Shown here: one piece after another, positions 5,706 through 7,403 of the stretch
Layout: each line of letters opens with the position of its first letter
Numbering within the stretch: position 1 is the first letter of the stretch
NCBI GenBank assembly: GCA_913045395.1
Contig: CAJWPV010000061.1
Coordinates: 1 to 7,403 of the forward strand
Origin: an uncultured Verrucomicrobiota bacterium
GTDB taxonomy: Bacteria; Verrucomicrobiota; Verrucomicrobiia; Limisphaerales; UBA1096
Direction: 5' to 3'
Length of the DNA stretch: 7,403 nucleotides
Notes under the pieces: model-generated
Databases searched by the model: none
The model's input: the letters and a program-made list of their open reading frames with translations, nothing else
What the model was told of the DNA's origin: nothing
Position numbers and translations under genes: made by a program

Positions 5706-7403
5706 ATGGAGTCCAAGTCGTCCACCAAGCCGAAGCCCCGTGCGGGGCGCACTTGGCTATTGCGCCTTTCGTTGATGGTGTGCGTGCCGGTGCTGCTGTT
5801 GGGGGTGGCTGAAGGCATCCTGCGCCTGGCCGGTTACGGGCATCCCTCTTCGTTCTTTGTCTCGTCACCGCACCACGGGGAAGGTGAGTTGATTGAGAAC
5901 GCCAGGTTCGCGTGGCGCTTCCTGCCGCCAACACTTGCGCGCGCATCGCAGCCGACACTGATTCACCGTGAAAAATCGCCCGGCACAACACGCGTTTTTG
6001 TGTTTGGCGAGTCGGCGGCTGAGGGCGATCCCGAGCCGGCGTTTGGCATGCCGCGCCTGTTGGAGGTACTGCTCGAGGGCCGGTTTTCCGGGCGCGATTT
6101 CGAGGTCATCAATACCTCCGTCACTGCCATCAATTCCCACGCCATCCTGCCGATCACCCGGGAATGCGCCGGTTTGGACGGCGATTTCTGGGTGATCTAC
6201 ATCGGGCATAACGAGGTGATGGGGCCGTTTGGCGCGGGCACCGTTTTTGGCCAAAAAACCCCGCCATTGGCCGCTTTAAGGCTCGGATTGAGCCTCAAGC
6301 AGTTCCGGCTTGGGCAATGGATCGCGAGCTTCGACAACTCGAGCAGTGGCGCCGACAGTACGCAGTGGAAGGGCATGGGAATGTTCCTCGACCAGCAGCT
6401 ACGGGCCACCGATCCACAACTCAATTGGGTTTACGATTCGTACAAAAAAAACCTATCGGACCTCCTTGCCGAAAGTCGCCAAGCGGGGGTGCGTGTTGTG
6501 ATGTCAACTGCAGCTTCGAATTTGCGCGACTCGGCACCGTTCGCCTCCCTGGACGCCGGGGGGAGAGGGAGCGCAGTCGAGCAGTTTCAGTTGGCTCGCT
6601 CACTCGATGCGGAGGGTAAAACCGGCGAGGCGCGGAGCCACTACATCCGGGCGCGCGACCTCGACGTGTTGCGTTTCCGTGCCGACTCGAAACTAAACGC
6701 GATCACCCAAGCGCTTGGCCAAGCGGAATCTGACAACGTGACTTTCATTGACGCTCAAACTGCGCTTGACGCGCAAAGCCCTGGCGGCATCGCCGGGCGC
6801 GAGACATTTTACGAGCACGTGCATTTTACGTTCGAGGGAAACTATCGCCTGGCTAGGTTGTTCTCCGGGGAGATCGCGTCGCAGCTTGCGTCAGGCGGCG
6901 ACAAGCCGGGTGGCCAATGGCTGACGTCCGCCGAGTGTGCCGAGCGTTTGGCTTACACCGATTGGGATCGTGGCGTGGTGCTGGCCAGCGTCATCCGGCG
7001 GCTGCAGCAGCCGCCGTTCAACCAGCGGCTAAACAGCGACGAGGCGATTGGTCAACTGCAGGCGCAACTGCAGCGCGTGGCCAAGCGGCTCGATCGCACG
7101 GCGGCGCTGGAGGCTTACAACACTGCGCTGAAAGCCCGCCCTAACGACTGGCGGTTGCTGCAGCGGCGCGGGCTGCTGTTATCGTCCGCGGGCCGACACG
7201 AGGAGGGGGTTGATTCGTTAAAGCGAGCCCTCGGGCAAACGCCGTGGAGCCGGATTCTCCACTACCAACTTGGCGCGATGCAGAACAAAGCCGGGCAGTT
7301 CGACGACGCGTCGTTGTCTCTGGCCGGGGCGCTGAAACTCAAGCCGGATTTTCCCGAGGCGGTCCAACAATTAACCAGGGCGCGCGCCGGCATCCAGTAT
7401 CGC
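5706..7403 (+). CDS. Membrane-anchored SGNH/GDSL-type hydrolase with TPR repeats (3' end beyond window)
   Basis: The frame is open from ATG 5706 through the last base: 566 codons, no stop, so the gene is cut by the window edge. Residues 1-15 are basic and 16-43 a hydrophobic signal anchor, placing the rest outside the membrane. Residues 96-395 look like an SGNH hydrolase: VFVFGESAAEG with putative nucleophile Ser103; VINTSVTAINSH (block II region); WVIYIGHNEVMGPFG with Asn169; and FYEHVHFTFEGNY, where Glu370 and His373 fill the usual Asp-x-x-His place. Within this domain, 293-323 reads like one TPR (ARSLDAEGKTGEARSHYIRARDLD). TPR-like helices return at about 465-560 (ALEAYNTALKARPNDW; LLLSSAGRHEEGVDSLKRAL; LGAMQNKAGQFDDA). 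Relatives act as esterases or acyl-transfer enzymes on carbohydrates or lipids; the substrate here is unknown. No clear Shine-Dalgarno precedes the ATG, which lies 15 bases after the upstream stop. Confidence 0.93.
   Translation, partial: MESKSSTKPKPRAGRTWLLRLSLMVCVPVLLLGVAEGILRLAGYGHPSSFFVSSPHHGEGELIENARFAWRFLPPTLARASQPTLIHREKSPGTTRVFVFGESAAEGDPEPAFGMPRLLEVLLEGRFSGRDFEVINTSVTAINSHAILPITRECAGLDGDFWVIYIGHNEVMGPFGAGTVFGQKTPPLAALRLGLSLKQFRLGQWIASFDNSSSGADSTQWKGMGMFLDQQLRATDPQLNWVYDSYKKNLSDLLAESRQAGVRVVMSTAASNLRDSAPFASLDAGGRGSAVEQFQLARSLDAEGKTGEARSHYIRARDLDVLRFRADSKLNAITQALGQAESDNVTFIDAQTALDAQSPGGIAGRETFYEHVHFTFEGNYRLARLFSGEIASQLASGGDKPGGQWLTSAECAERLAYTDWDRGVVLASVIRRLQQPPFNQRLNSDEAIGQLQAQLQRVAKRLDRTAALEAYNTALKARPNDWRLLQRRGLLLSSAGRHEEGVDSLKRALGQTPWSRILHYQLGAMQNKAGQFDDASLSLAGALKLKPDFPEAVQQLTRARAGIQYR
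6244..6257. repeat. 14-bp palindrome TTTTTGGCCAAAAA
   Basis: This perfect palindrome shares the TTGGCCAA centre with the CGCTTGGCCAAGCG element but has A/T arms. It lies inside the SGNH/TPR gene and encodes Val-Phe-Gly-Gln-Lys. It may be a coincidence of coding sequence, or another member of the same palindrome class. Confidence 0.35.
6712..6725. repeat. 14-bp perfect palindrome CGCTTGGCCAAGCG, copy 2
   Basis: This copy is identical to the one at 3-16, and identity extends to 16 bases (6711-6726 against 2-17). It lies inside the SGNH/TPR gene, in frame as GCG CTT GGC CAA GCG (Ala-Leu-Gly-Gln-Ala), in the linker before the DNVTFIDA strand of the hydrolase domain. Because it is translated, it either arose by constraint at DNA level or was tolerated in a loop. 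Confidence 0.6.

Noticed and set aside
5225..5818. 197-codon minus-strand frame opposite the secreted 176-aa protein
   Set aside because: The plus-strand gene has a promoter element, ribosome site, signal peptide and a patterned protein; this frame has none of these.
5545..6619. Several 60-150-codon frames on both strands at the left end of the SGNH/TPR gene
   Set aside because: They all overlap the continuous 566-codon plus-strand frame, which contains clear hydrolase and TPR motifs.
1..7403. CRISPR array, tRNA/rRNA genes, insertion sequence ends, phage or toxin-antitoxin genes
   Set aside because: No spaced direct repeats, cloverleaf-like sequence, terminal inverted repeats with a transposase, or small toxin/antitoxin pairs were seen on reading the window.

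Overview
The window looks like ordinary chromosome from a GC-rich member of the Planctomycetes-Verrucomicrobia group, most likely Verrucomicrobiota. This rests on protein families: a stand-alone cytochrome c of the type first described in planctomycetes, a secreted protein ending in the 'YTVEASDDLKNW...RFYRA' module common in verrucomicrobial exported proteins, a DUF6600-like Trp/Tyr-repeat lipoprotein, and an SGNH-hydrolase/TPR protein of a kind seen in both phyla. Only RuvC is a universal housekeeping gene. I see no tRNA, rRNA, CRISPR array, transposase, phage gene or recognisable defence locus.

Layout. The left two thirds (26-4979) are all on the minus strand, so transcription runs right to left. 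A two-gene unit comes first in transcription order: the DUF6600-like lipoprotein (2841-4979), then, 24 bases on, a secreted verrucomicrobial-type protein (1860-2816). A 138-base gap follows, carrying a good sigma70-like promoter (1771-1800). It would drive a second unit: a signal-peptide monohaem cytochrome c (1272-1721) and, 15 bases on, a PfpI/DJ-1 family protein (696-1256). A terminator-like hairpin (641-675) closes that unit just before the GTG start of ruvC (26-628). The right third is on the plus strand: a secreted 176-residue protein of unknown function (5160-5690) and, 15 bases later, a membrane-anchored SGNH-hydrolase/TPR protein (5706 to beyond the window end). That last frame has no stop codon inside the window, and nothing else in 5706-7403 competes with it as a gene. 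The two arms diverge from the 180-base region 4980-5159, which holds a perfect TATAAT on the plus strand and a weaker promoter candidate on the minus strand.

How the genes fit together. Five of the seven products carry an export signal (lipobox, signal peptide or signal anchor). This is therefore mainly a cell-envelope and periplasm neighbourhood beside a DNA-repair gene. The pairings cytochrome + PfpI and 176-aa protein + SGNH/TPR are close enough to be co-transcribed, but no joint pathway can be read from sequence alone.

The most unusual sequence-level signal is a 14-bp perfect palindrome, CGCTTGGCCAAGCG. It occurs twice inside an identical 16-mer (2-17 and 6711-6726). Shorter or looped relatives lie at 2735-2744, 1600-1616 and 6244-6257. 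It may be a genome-wide over-represented palindrome, which needs a whole-genome count. I found no convincing new multi-gene system.
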